From: Streptomyces sp. Act143
GTDB taxonomy: Bacteria > Actinomycetota > Actinomycetes > Streptomycetales > Streptomycetaceae
DNA length: 64,000 nucleotides
Assembly: GCF_003143935.1 (NCBI RefSeq)
Contig: NZ_QFRX01000001.1
Location: 5,241,327 to 5,305,326, forward strand
Reading direction: 5' to 3'
Part shown: positions 7,302-14,942 of the stretch, piece by piece
Numbering within the stretch: the stretch's first letter is position 1
Layout: the number at the start of each line of letters is the position of its first letter
The notes under the pieces: generated by a model
Databases searched by the model: none
What the model was told of the DNA's origin: nothing
Seen by the model: only the letters and a program-made list of their open reading frames with translations
Program-made: the position numbers and the translations under genes

Positions 7302-8732
7302 ATGGCCATCCTGACCCGGTCCGCGCGGACCGACCGGCGCCCGGAAGCACCGGTCGGCGCGCCGCCCGCCGCCCCCCGGTCCAGCTCCCCCACCACCGTC
7401 CTCGCCGCCGCCCTGCTCGCCTTCTTCGTCATCTCCCTCGACGGTTCGGTCGTCAACGTCGCCCTCCCGGCCATCTCCCACAGCCTGGGCGGCTCGATGG
7501 CCGACCTGCAGTGGATCGTCGACGGCTACACCCTGATGTTCGCGGCGTTCATGCTGTCGGCCGGCACCTTCTCGGACCGGATCGGCGCCAGCCGCGCCTA
7601 CGCCTGGGGCCTCGCCGCCTTCACGGTCGCCTCCCTGGCCTGCGGAATCGCCCCGAACCTCGGCACCCTGATCGGTGCCCGCATGGTGCAGGGCGGCGCC
7701 GCGGCCCTCATGGTCCCGGCCTCCCTCGCGCTGATCCGGCAGACCTACACCGACCCCGGCAAGCGGGCCCGGGCCATCGCGATCTGGACGGCCGCCGGTT
7801 CCGTGGCCGTGGCCGTCGGACCGGTCATCGGCGGCATGCTCACCAGCGGGCTGAGCTGGCGCGCGGTGTTCTACCTCAACCTCCCGGTCGGCGCCCTCGG
7901 CCTCGCCCTGCTGACCCGCATCACCCCCTCGCCGCGCCGTGCGGCGCCGGTCGACCTGGTCGGCCAGCTGTCGGTGGTGGCGTCCCTGGCCGGCCTGACG
8001 TACGCGGTGATCGAGGGCGGACGCGCGGGCTGGACCGGCGTGGACGTGCTGGGGACGCTGGCGCTCGCCGCGGTGGCGATCGCGGTGTTCGTGGTGACGC
8101 AGTCGCGGCGCGAGCAGCCGATGGTGCCGCTGAGCATCTTCAAGAACCGCACGGTCCTGGTCTGCCTCGCGGCCGGCTTCACCATCAACGCGGTCTTCTA
8201 CGGCGCCATCTTCCTGCTCGGCATGTACTTCCAGCAGGTCCGCGGCGCCTCCCCGGTCAGCACCGGCGCGATGTTCATCCCGATGTGCGCGCTGATCTCC
8301 GTCGTCAACATGGCGGGTGTGAAGCTCGCGGCCCGCAAGGGCGCCTGGGTGCCGATGACGATCGGGCAGCTGGTGATGACGGCCGGCTCCCTGGTGATGC
8401 TGATGGTCACCGACACCACGTCGTACTGGATCCCGGTGCTGCTGCTGGTCCCGATCGGCCTCGGCGGCGGGCTCGCGGTGCCGTCGCTGACCGCGGCGAT
8501 TCTGGAGAACGTCGACGGCGAGCGGGCCGGCACGGCGGCGGCGGTGCTCAACACCTTCCGCCAGGTGGGCAGTTGCATCGCGGTGGCGGCCTTCGGCGCG
8601 CTGATCGCGGACACGGCGCACTTCCAGCGGGGCTTCGACGCGAGCTTCGTGGCGTGCGTGGTGATGCTGCTGGTGACGGCCGCCGGGACGGCGCTGCTGC
8701 TGCCGAAGGTGGCCAAGAAGACCGGTGCGTAG
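7302..8732 (+). CDS. MFS drug/metabolite exporter (DHA2, EmrB/QacA type)
   Basis: This 476-residue membrane protein has about 14 predicted helices. It carries the DHA2 hallmarks LDGSVVNVALPAI in helix 1, the GxxSDRxG loop (SAGTFSDRIGASRAY) after helix 2 and the GPVIGGML motif C of antiporters. It should expel a small molecule with proton uptake. ATG 7302 has GGAGAGAG upstream. As last gene of the TetR-controlled operon it is the likely exporter or self-resistance gene for the pathway product. Confidence 0.93.
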   Translation: MAILTRSARTDRRPEAPVGAPPAAPRSSSPTTVLAAALLAFFVISLDGSVVNVALPAISHSLGGSMADLQWIVDGYTLMFAAFMLSAGTFSDRIGASRAYAWGLAAFTVASLACGIAPNLGTLIGARMVQGGAAALMVPASLALIRQTYTDPGKRARAIAIWTAAGSVAVAVGPVIGGMLTSGLSWRAVFYLNLPVGALGLALLTRITPSPRRAAPVDLVGQLSVVASLAGLTYAVIEGGRAGWTGVDVLGTLALAAVAIAVFVVTQSRREQPMVPLSIFKNRTVLVCLAAGFTINAVFYGAIFLLGMYFQQVRGASPVSTGAMFIPMCALISVVNMAGVKLAARKGAWVPMTIGQLVMTAGSLVMLMVTDTTSYWIPVLLLVPIGLGGGLAVPSLTAAILENVDGERAGTAAAVLNTFRQVGSCIAVAAFGALIADTAHFQRGFDASFVACVVMLLVTAAGTALLLPKVAKKTGA

Positions 8733-8766
8733 GTCCTCGGCCGCGGTCCCGCGGCCGGCCGTGCGG

Positions 8767-8795
8767 TTCCCCGTGCCCCTGGTGGGCGCGGGGAA
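8767..8795 (+). terminator. GC-rich hairpin after the exporter gene
   Basis: The arms TTCCCCGtGCCC and GGGCgCGGGGAA pair around a short loop 35 bases past the exporter stop. There is no T-run. Similar GTTCCCCGCGCCCC hairpins are scattered through Streptomyces genomes and are thought to end or stabilise transcripts. Confidence 0.55.
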
Positions 8796-8835
8796 TCCGC
8801 GGTGTGCGGCACGGGTTTCGCAAACAGCAGTTAAA

Positions 8836-8853
8836 ATACCTTCACGAAGGAAT
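8836..8853. promoter_or_regulatory. ARE/MARE-like hormone-receptor operator 2
   Basis: ATACCTTCACGAAGGAAT is identical in all 18 bases to the box at 198-215. It sits in an AT-rich stretch 23 bp before the small ORF at 8876, where it should overlap the core promoter of the small ORF and merR. Confidence 0.78.
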
Positions 8854-8875
8854 TTAAAGCGGGCAGGATGGACCC

Positions 8876-9040
8876 ATGACCGTCATGGAAGAACACACCG
8901 TTCCCCATCCCCCACCGGCCTGCCCGGTCGACGACATCGTCGACCCGCTCGACATCCGGGCGGTGCTCGTCCAGGCCCTCACCGCGCTCCGGGCCAGACA
9001 CACCGACCCGCACCGCGCCGCCGCGTCCTTGCGCCACTGA
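8876..9040 (+). CDS. 54-residue ORF directly under the hormone operator
   Basis: ATG 8876 opens 54 codons, nearly all ending in G or C, to a TGA at 9040. A weak CAGGA motif lies about 8 bases upstream. The peptide begins MTVMEEHTVPHPPPACPVDD and continues with a predicted amphipathic helix (IRAVLVQALTALRARH). There is one Cys, no signal peptide and no recognised family. It is the first ORF after the palindrome at 8836-8853 and lies 32 bases before merR. It may be a small regulatory or accessory protein, or a translated leader for merR. Confidence 0.5.
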   Translation: MTVMEEHTVPHPPPACPVDDIVDPLDIRAVLVQALTALRARHTDPHRAAASLRH

Positions 9041-9072
9041 AGCCAGCAGACCCTCCCGGGGGAAGGATCACC

Positions 9073-9564
9073 ATGTCCGTGAGCGACACCACGACCGAGT
9101 ACGCGGCCCACGACCGCAAGCGACCCACCGCCTACGTCACCACCCACGCCGAGAAGTACTCCCTGGAGGAGGTCGTCCGCATCAGCGGGCTCGACGCCGA
9201 CACGCTCGGCTGGTACGAGCGGCAGGGGCTGATCGAGGGCGCCGAGGAGGACCCGTACGGGGTGCGCGCCTACAGCCCCGTCCACCTGCGCTGGCTGGAG
9301 TTCCTCAACCATCTGCGCAGCACCGGGATGTCCCCGGCGGACATGAACCACTACGTCGAGCTGTACCGGGCGGGCGACTCGACCATCGCCGCCCGCCGGG
9401 ACCTGCTGGAGCGGCACCGGGAGGTGCTGCGCCCGCGGGCGGCGGAGTTCACCGCCACGCTGCGCTACCTGGACTGGAAGATCGGCTTCTACCGGGAGCG
9501 GGAGGCGGTGCTCGTGCGGGCCGCCGCCGCTGCGGCGTCCGCGCCGAGCGCGGTGGAGGCGTAG
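9073..9564 (+). CDS. MerR-family transcriptional regulator
   Basis: This 163-residue protein has a MerR winged helix-turn-helix at about residues 26-94. It opens with YSLEEVVRISGLDADTLGWY and carries the HLRWLEFLNHLRSTGMS wing/helix. A coiled-coil dimerisation helix follows, ending in a short Ala-rich tail. No Cys cluster for metal sensing is present, so it is closer to MerR proteins that sense organic ligands or have no ligand. ATG 9073 has GGGGGAAGG upstream. It is probably cotranscribed with the 54-residue ORF from the hormone-controlled promoter and may be a pathway activator. Its 3' end overlaps the convergent flavoenzyme gene by 76 bp. Confidence 0.88.
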   Translation: MSVSDTTTEYAAHDRKRPTAYVTTHAEKYSLEEVVRISGLDADTLGWYERQGLIEGAEEDPYGVRAYSPVHLRWLEFLNHLRSTGMSPADMNHYVELYRAGDSTIAARRDLLERHREVLRPRAAEFTATLRYLDWKIGFYREREAVLVRAAAAAASAPSAVEA

Positions 9565-10625
9565 GCGGCGGCGACCGGCTCCAGGCGGAGCACCCCGTGC
9601 GCGGCGACCGTGTGCACGTCCCGCCACAGGCGGGTGAGCTCGCCGGAGGCGTCGCGCACATGGGCGCCGCCGGTGCGGAAGAGGCGGTCCACGGCGTCGG
9701 CGAGGAGGCCGGCGGCCACGGCCGCGTCCCGCTGGTTGCCGGTGACGAGCGCCGGGGTGACCGGGTCGGTGTCGGCGCGGTGCGCGGCCCGCTCCAGGAG
9801 CAGGCCGGCCGCGTCGATGTGGGCGGAGGCCACGGCGAGCGTCTCGCGCACCGCCGCGCTGTCGTGCTGCGGACGCCCGCTGCCGGGCGCCTTCGACGCC
9901 GCCCACGCGGACCACACCGCCAGCGCCCGGCGGGCCGCGCCCAGCGCGGGCGCGCAGAACATCAGCCCGCCGGCCAGCTGGGCGGGCGCGGTGTGACAGC
10001 GGGGGCGGCCCGGGGTGGTGGCGCCGCGCATCAACGCGGCCATCGGGAAGCTGAGTTCGTACGGGACAAAGGCGTCCCGCACGACCGCGGTGTGGCTGCC
10101 GGTGCCGCGCAGCCCGGTGGCGTCCCAGGTGTCGAGCACGTCGACGGCGGTGCCCGGCACGGCGAACACCCGGGTCTCCCCGTCCGCCGCGGGCGTGGCC
10201 ACCAGCACCCACTGCGCGCTGCCGACGCCGCTGACGCAGTTCCAGGTGCCGGACAGCCGCCAGCCGCCGGGCGCCTGTGCGGCGCTGCCGGACGGGGGCA
10301 TGAGGGCCGCGGAGATCCGTATGTCGGGGGAGTCGCCCCACAGGGTGCGCTGTCCCTCCTCGGGGAGCAGTGCCGCGAACCGGCCGTGCGCGGCCCAGAG
10401 CATGGCGACCCAGGCGGCCGAGGCGCAGGCCTCGCCGACCTCGGCGACCTGGTGCAGCAGCGCCGTGAACGTCCCCTCCGTACCGCCCCAGCGGCGGGGC
10501 ACGAAGTGCCGGGCCGTACCGGCGGCGGTCAGGGCGGCGACCACGGAGGGCACCAACTGCCGCTCGTCGTCGGCCTCCTGGGCGTGTGCGGCGGCGGTGG
10601 CGAGTGCGGTGGCCGAGGCGGGCAT
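9489..10625 (-). CDS. Acyl-CoA-dehydrogenase-fold flavin enzyme (likely group D monooxygenase type)
   Basis: This 378-residue protein follows the acyl-CoA dehydrogenase/HpaB-C2/DszC fold. It has an N-terminal helical domain (residues 1-110), a central beta domain with the flavin-contacting pattern GTWNCVSGVGSAQWVL near 128-144, and a C-terminal four-helix bundle. The usual acyl-CoA-dehydrogenase catalytic Glu cannot be picked out, so a reduced-flavin-dependent hydroxylase or oxidase is more likely than a dehydrogenase. ATG 10625 has AAGGAG. Operator 3 lies between it and the divergent tetR, which makes it a direct target of the hormone receptors. Confidence 0.78.
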   Translation of the reverse strand: MPASATALATAAAHAQEADDERQLVPSVVAALTAAGTARHFVPRRWGGTEGTFTALLHQVAEVGEACASAAWVAMLWAAHGRFAALLPEEGQRTLWGDSPDIRISAALMPPSGSAAQAPGGWRLSGTWNCVSGVGSAQWVLVATPAADGETRVFAVPGTAVDVLDTWDATGLRGTGSHTAVVRDAFVPYELSFPMAALMRGATTPGRPRCHTAPAQLAGGLMFCAPALGAARRALAVWSAWAASKAPGSGRPQHDSAAVRETLAVASAHIDAAGLLLERAAHRADTDPVTPALVTGNQRDAAVAAGLLADAVDRLFRTGGAHVRDASGELTRLWRDVHTVAAHGVLRLEPVAAAYASTALGADAAAAAARTSTASRSR

Positions 10626-10692
10626 GCGCGTGCTCCTTGTCGGAAACGTCGGAAGGAAGCGGGGGGAACTCTGTCAGCAACGGGTAAAAAAA

Positions 10693-10710
10693 GTGCGTTC
10701 AAGAAGGTAT
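10693..10710. promoter_or_regulatory. ARE/MARE-like hormone-receptor operator 3 (degenerate)
   Basis: On the minus strand the site reads ATACCTTCTTGAACGCAC: one perfect half-site and one degenerate arm. It sits in an AT-rich stretch between the divergent flavoenzyme and tetR genes, 68 bp from the former and 59 bp from the latter. Confidence 0.6.
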
Positions 10711-10768
10711 TGTTCGAGGGCCCTGGCCGCTCTCCCGCCGCTCCGGCCACCATCCGAAGGGACACGTG

Positions 10769-11368
10769 ATGGCGAAACAGGCGCGCTCACTGCGCACCCA
10801 TGAACTGGTCCTCGACGCCGCCGCGGCCGAGTTCGTCCGGCACGGGTACCCGCGCGCCAACCTCCAGCACGTGGCGGCCCGCACCGGCCTGACCAAGGGC
10901 GCCCTGTACGCCCACTTCGCCTCCAAGGAGCATCTGGCGCGGGCGCTGACCGGGCATCTCGACGAGGTCGTGGACGAGCTCCTCGCCCGGCACACGGACG
11001 GCGGCCTCCCGGCGCCCGAGCGGCTGCGCGCCCTGTGCTGCGCCCTCGCCGAGCGGGTGGAGTCGGACGTGCGGTTCAACGCGGCGCTGCGGCTGGTGAC
11101 GGACGAGGCCCAGTCCGCGCCCGAACCACCGCGGCTGGCGGCCGACTTGCGGGCGCTGGCCGCGGGCGGCGGGGACGCCCTGGCGGAACCGGTGTCGGCG
11201 GAGTCGCTGGCGGACCTCGCGGTCGTGATCCTGGTGGGCGCCTACTGCACGGCGCCCGATCCGGAGCGGCGCGGACTGGCCGGGCGGGTGCGCGGTCTGT
11301 GGGACACCGTCGACCGGAGCCGGACGGCGGACGGGGGTCAGGCCGTCGAGGAAACGGCGACCCGGTGA
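10769..11368 (+). CDS. TetR-family receptor-like regulator (MmyR/ScbR2 type)
   Basis: The 199-residue protein starts MAKQARSLRTHELVLDAAAA, the N-terminal pattern of butyrolactone-receptor relatives. Its helix-turn-helix includes TGLTKGALYAHFASKEHLAR at about residues 37-56. The C-terminal domain is short and Ala/Arg-rich and lacks the Trp-rich ligand pocket seen in true receptors. I therefore place it with pseudo-receptors such as MmyR or ScbR2. ATG 10769 follows GAAGGGAC; a GTG at 10766 is an alternative. Operator 3 upstream suggests control by itself or by the receptor encoded at 12605. Its 3' end overlaps the convergent afsA-like gene by 31 bp. Confidence 0.8.
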   Translation: MAKQARSLRTHELVLDAAAAEFVRHGYPRANLQHVAARTGLTKGALYAHFASKEHLARALTGHLDEVVDELLARHTDGGLPAPERLRALCCALAERVESDVRFNAALRLVTDEAQSAPEPPRLAADLRALAAGGGDALAEPVSAESLADLAVVILVGAYCTAPDPERRGLAGRVRGLWDTVDRSRTADGGQAVEETATR

Positions 11369-12477
11369 TCCCGGTGCCCGGCGCCGCCGTCCGCCGCCCG
11401 GCCGGCCGCGCCCCACAGGGTGCGGCAGGCGGCGACCGGGGTGCCGTTCTGCACGGCGTCCAGGGTCAGCCGGGTGCGGCCGGAGCCGGTCTCCGTCCGG
11501 CGCTCGCGCACCACCAGGTCGATGGGGGCGTCCAGTTCGCCGAAGGCCCGGCAGTCGACCTGCATGCCGAGCAGGCTGTGTCCGGCGCCCCGGGCCATGT
11601 CGCCGGGGTGCAGCAGGAGGTGGCCGAGCTGGCGGAAGCCCTCCAGGGTGACCATGAGCGGGACGTGGTCGCTGGGGTGGTCGAAGAAGATCGGGTGCTC
11701 CACGTCGATCAGCAACTGCCAGGGGCTGTCGGGGCGTTCGCGCACCAGCACGCTGTCCTTGGCGCGCAGCCGGCCCACCGCCTCCGGGTGCACCCGCTCC
11801 AGCGTCCGCGGGGCCGGACCGGCCACGGCGACGCCGCGCGGCTTGGCGCCCCGGCCGCGCAGCATGGCGTACCGCTTGTCGTCCACGGCGACGACGTGCA
11901 GCGAGCCGCGCCCGCAGGCCCGGCCGCCGACGGTGAGGATCACGTCGAGACGCATGCCGTACCGGTGTGGCGGGCGGTTGCCGACCCACACCCACCGGGC
12001 CTCCAGGACGACCGGGACCGGTTCGCCGCCGATGCGCAGGGCGGCCGGGTCGGTGATCTCGAACTCCGAGCCGAAGCCGATGAAGCGGTGGGTGAGCGGC
12101 ACGGCGTAGTACTCGTGCGCGAGGTAGACCAGGGCCTGGCGGATCGTCTCCATGAACAGCAGTGGGTCGCTGGTGCCGTCGCTGCCGGGCGAGTAGAGGG
12201 CGTGGTCGCGCGGCCACTGGGCGGCGACCAGGAAGCCGTCCTCGCCGGTGCGGACGGCGTCGGTGAGGAAGACCTCGGCGATGGCGGCGCGGTGCACCAT
12301 GTGGCGCGGGACCGGCTGGAGGTAGCTGAGCTGCGGGTGCGCGGAGGGCGCGGGACGGGCGGGGGGCTCCGGGGGTGGTGCGAGAAGCAGCGGACCGTGG
12401 GATTCCGCTCGTACGGCGGTCGAGCCTGCCGTGGCCCGTATGGGCGTGGAGACAGGTGTGACGACAGGCTGATGCAT
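11338..12477 (-). CDS. AfsA/MmfL-family hormone synthase
   Basis: This 379-residue protein has two AfsA hot-dog repeats. The first, about residues 50-140, includes HMVHRAAIAEVFLTD. The second, about 230-320, includes VHPEAV followed by FFDHPSDHVPLMVTLEGFRQ. Members condense a beta-ketoacyl thioester with dihydroxyacetone phosphate, the first step to butyrolactones, butenolides or alkyl-hydroxymethyl-furan carboxylates. The roughly 45-residue N-terminal extension is Pro/Ala-rich. ATG 12477 has only a weak GGGGG upstream. It diverges from the receptor gene at 12605 with operator 4 between them, the arrangement of afsA/receptor pairs in many Streptomyces. Which hormone class it makes cannot be read from the sequence. 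Confidence 0.92.
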   Translation of the reverse strand: MHQPVVTPVSTPIRATAGSTAVRAESHGPLLLAPPPEPPARPAPSAHPQLSYLQPVPRHMVHRAAIAEVFLTDAVRTGEDGFLVAAQWPRDHALYSPGSDGTSDPLLFMETIRQALVYLAHEYYAVPLTHRFIGFGSEFEITDPAALRIGGEPVPVVLEARWVWVGNRPPHRYGMRLDVILTVGGRACGRGSLHVVAVDDKRYAMLRGRGAKPRGVAVAGPAPRTLERVHPEAVGRLRAKDSVLVRERPDSPWQLLIDVEHPIFFDHPSDHVPLMVTLEGFRQLGHLLLHPGDMARGAGHSLLGMQVDCRAFGELDAPIDLVVRERRTETGSGRTRLTLDAVQNGTPVAACRTLWGAAGRAADGGAGHRDHRVAVSSTA

Positions 12478-12566
12478 GGTCTGAACCCCCAGTGAATGAT
12501 TCACGCAGACAGCAACACCGGCACAACACCGGCACAGGACTTCCGCCGGTCGAGCCGCCACTTACA

Positions 12567-12584
12567 ATACATTCCCGAAGGTAT
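12567..12584. promoter_or_regulatory. ARE/MARE-like hormone-receptor operator 4
   Basis: ATACATTCCCGAAGGTAT matches the ideal palindrome at all but one base. It lies 21 bp upstream of the receptor gene at 12605 and 90 bp from the divergent hormone synthase gene, so it can control both. Confidence 0.82.
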
Positions 12585-12604
12585 ATTTCAAGGAACGCCA
12601 GAGG

Positions 12605-13276
12605 ATGGACAGCATGGCCGTGGAACGCAGCGCAGCCAGGTCCCGGCCCGCCCGGGACACCGCCCCCCGCCACCGGGACACGGGCCTGAAGCAGGAGCGG
12701 GCCGTACGCACCCGCGGGCAGGTCCTCGACGCGGCGGCGGAGGCCTTCGCCACCCAGGGCTTCCCCGCGGTGACCGTGCAGGACGTGGCCGCACTCGCCG
12801 GAGTGACCAAGGGCGCGGTCTACTTCCACTACGCCAACAAGGAGGCCCTCGCACAGGCCTGCGCCGAGGAGTTCTACCACCGGCTCGGCGTCATCGGGCA
12901 GGAGGTCGAGGAGGCCGACCTCTCCCCGCTCCAGGCGGTGACCGAGCTCCTGGAGCGCACGGCGGTCGCCTTCCGGGACGAGACCATGGTCCAGGCCGGC
13001 GCCCGCCTCCAGATCGAGCGTTCCCTGATCGGCGCCGAGATGCCCATGCCCTACCTCGGCTACACCGAGTCCCTCACCGGCTGGCTCCGCCAGGCCCGGG
13101 AGGCGGGCCAGCTCCCCGCCGGCACCTCCCCGGAGGCCATCGCCCGCGTCCTCGTCTCCGCCTTCTTCGGCGCCCAGCACATCTCCTGGGTTCTCGACGA
13201 CCGCGCGGACATCGCGGACCGGGTGCAGGAGATCCTGGCGGCGGTGGTGCCGGTGGCGGCGCGGAACGCAGGGTGA
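12605..13276 (+). CDS. MmfR-like TetR hormone receptor
   Basis: The 223-residue protein has a roughly 30-residue Arg-rich N-terminal extension, then the TetR motif AGVTKGAVYFHYANKEAL at about residues 63-80. A receptor-type ligand domain follows with MVQAGARLQIERSLIGAE and EAGQLPAGTSPEAIARVLVS. These patterns match MmfR, the methylenomycin furan receptor, better than ScbR or ArpA as far as I recall those sequences. It should repress operators 1-4 until the hormone binds. ATG 12605 is used here; ATG 12614 has better spacing from AGAGG. The downstream IMPase-family gene overlaps its stop codon (GTGA). Confidence 0.9.
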   Translation: MDSMAVERSAARSRPARDTAPRHRDTGLKQERAVRTRGQVLDAAAEAFATQGFPAVTVQDVAALAGVTKGAVYFHYANKEALAQACAEEFYHRLGVIGQEVEEADLSPLQAVTELLERTAVAFRDETMVQAGARLQIERSLIGAEMPMPYLGYTESLTGWLRQAREAGQLPAGTSPEAIARVLVSAFFGAQHISWVLDDRADIADRVQEILAAVVPVAARNAG

Positions 13277-14100
13277 GGTCAGGACCCGTGCCGGACAGTG
13301 AGCCGGAGCCGGACCAGGGCGTCGACCTCGACCGCGCCCTGGCGGTCGCGACCGAACTGGCCGCCTGGGCCGCCGAGTCGATCCGCCGCCCGCGCCCCGA
13401 TGCGGTCCGGGAGAAGGACGGCCCCGCCGACATCGTCACCGACACCGACGAGGCCGTGGAGCGACACGTCCGCGAGACGCTCGCCGCGGCCTTCCCCGGG
13501 CACGGGATCACGGGCGAGGAGTACGGCGTCACACGGGGCTCCGCCGACGCCCCGCACTGGGTGGTCGACCCGGTCGACGGCACCACCAACTACGCCCACG
13601 GCATCGGCTGGTGCTCCTTCTCCCTGGGCCTGGCCGCCCCCGACGGCACCCCGCTGCTCGGCGTGGTCGCGGACCCCTGGCGGCGCGAGACGTTCACGGC
13701 GGTCAGGGGCCGGGGCGCCCGGCTCGACGGCACCCCGGTGCACGCGGCCCCGCACACCGCCCTCACCGGCCATGTCTTCCTCACCGAGTGGGCGGCCCAC
13801 GCCCACTGGCCCGGCATGGACGGCCTGCTGGCCACCCTTGCCGACCGGCACTGCACGGTCCGCGTGATGGGCTCCACGGCACTCTCCCTCGTGCAGGTCG
13901 CGGCGGGCCGGGCCACGGCGGCCGGAATCGGCTCGTTCCACCACGTCGACGGTCTCCCGGCCCTGCTGATCGCACGCGAGGCCGGCGCGGTCGCCGTGCC
14001 CGAACTGCCGCGGTACGGCGAGCCGTTGCTGCTGGCGGCGCCCGGGGCGGCGGAGGAGGCGACGGAGGTGTGGCGCCGGTTCGTCCGCCCGGACACCTAG
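13273..14100 (+). CDS. Inositol-monophosphatase-family phosphatase
   Basis: This protein of up to 275 residues has the metal-binding motifs of the IMPase/SuhB/CysQ family: GEEYG (Glu), DPVDGTTNYAHG (the DPxDGTxN signature) and HVDGLPALLIAREAGA near the C-terminus. Such enzymes remove phosphate from sugar-alcohol phosphates or 3'-phosphoadenylates. GTG 13273 overlaps the receptor stop codon; GTG 13288, with GAGG nine bases upstream, is equally plausible. Cotranscription with the receptor, opposite the AfsA homologue, suggests that it dephosphorylates the hormone precursor, the step assigned to MmfP in the furan pathway. That role is inference. Confidence 0.9.
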   Translation: MRSGPVPDSEPEPDQGVDLDRALAVATELAAWAAESIRRPRPDAVREKDGPADIVTDTDEAVERHVRETLAAAFPGHGITGEEYGVTRGSADAPHWVVDPVDGTTNYAHGIGWCSFSLGLAAPDGTPLLGVVADPWRRETFTAVRGRGARLDGTPVHAAPHTALTGHVFLTEWAAHAHWPGMDGLLATLADRHCTVRVMGSTALSLVQVAAGRATAAGIGSFHHVDGLPALLIAREAGAVAVPELPRYGEPLLLAAPGAAEEATEVWRRFVRPDT

Positions 14101-14121
14101 GCCCTGGCGTCACCTGCCCGC

Positions 14122-14157
14122 CTGCCCGGCCCGCCGCTGCGGCGACGGACCGGGCAG
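14122..14157. terminator. Hairpin between convergent genes
   Basis: Arms CTGCCCGGcCCG and CGGaCCGGGCAG flank a short GC-rich loop. The hairpin lies between the convergent phosphatase gene and secreted-protein gene and could end both transcripts. No T-run is present. Confidence 0.6.
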
Positions 14158-14178
14158 TGGGTGCTTCAGCCGGCCGGA

Positions 14179-14721
14179 TCAGACCGTCGGCGAGGCGCTG
14201 AACAGGTGCTTCTTGTCGCCCGCGCCGTCGCTGTCCCAGTCGAGGTGCAGCTCGCCGTCGCCCAGGCCCTTGGCGGAACCGATCTTGTAGCTGATCGTGC
14301 CGGTGGTGTACGAGCCGTTGTAGTTGGCGTTGGAGTCGCTGTTCTCCAGCTTGTCCTCGATGCCGTAGAAGTTCTTCGACTTCTTCACCGGGTCCGTGCC
14401 GGACTGCGACTTCTTGATCTGGACCTTGAAGTAAGCCGCGTCGAAGATCGTGTAGTCGTCGACCTGGCCGTACAGCGGGCCGTCCCAGCTGATCTTGGCG
14501 TAGCTGTAGACGGTGGAGCCGGAACGCTTCGCGCAGACCTTGACGGTGAAGTCCCAGTTGTCGGCCCACGGACCCGAGTACGACGGGTCGTCGATGGACT
14601 TCTTGCTGGTGGTGCACTTGTAGTCGGCGGCGGCGGCCGGGCCGGCGGCCGTGATCGCCGTGGTGCCCGCGAGCGCGGCGACGACAACCGCGGCGGACGT
14701 GGCGCGCTTCAACTTGCGCAT
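14179..14721 (-). CDS. Small secreted protein of unknown function
   Basis: This 180-residue precursor has a Sec signal peptide: MRKLKRA, a hydrophobic stretch to about residue 25, and a likely cut after AAGPAAA at about residue 32. The mature part is rich in Lys, Ser, Tyr and Asp, with two Cys (YKCTT and VKVCAK) that could form one disulfide bond. No enzyme motif is visible. ATG 14721 follows GAAAGG; the upstream in-frame extension has no signal character and was dropped. It stands alone, convergent with the hormone operon and divergent from the DUF3500 gene. Function unknown. Confidence 0.85.
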   Translation of the reverse strand: MRKLKRATSAAVVVAALAGTTAITAAGPAAAADYKCTTSKKSIDDPSYSGPWADNWDFTVKVCAKRSGSTVYSYAKISWDGPLYGQVDDYTIFDAAYFKVQIKKSQSGTDPVKKSKNFYGIEDKLENSDSNANYNGSYTTGTISYKIGSAKGLGDGELHLDWDSDGAGDKKHLFSASPTV

Positions 14722-14942
14722 GGGGAGCCTTTCTTCGGTCAGGTGCGGTTCACTCGCTGCACAGGAGGTGTGGGGGAGTACCTCGGGCGGGATCGCCCTG
14801 CGCGCGTCGTCGTGCAGCGAGCTTGATCGTAACGGGCCTGGCCGGGACGTGAGTTGCCGCCCCGGCAGGGCGGGCGGCATTCCCAGCCGATACACAGGTC
14901 CCTGCCATGTGGGCTTTAAGTGTCGACGAAATCGTCGGTGAC

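Noticed and set aside
1..14100. Identification of region 1 as a methylenomycin cluster
   Set aside because: Regulators and operator boxes are similar, but apart from a ketosynthase I see none of the expected mmy biosynthetic genes.
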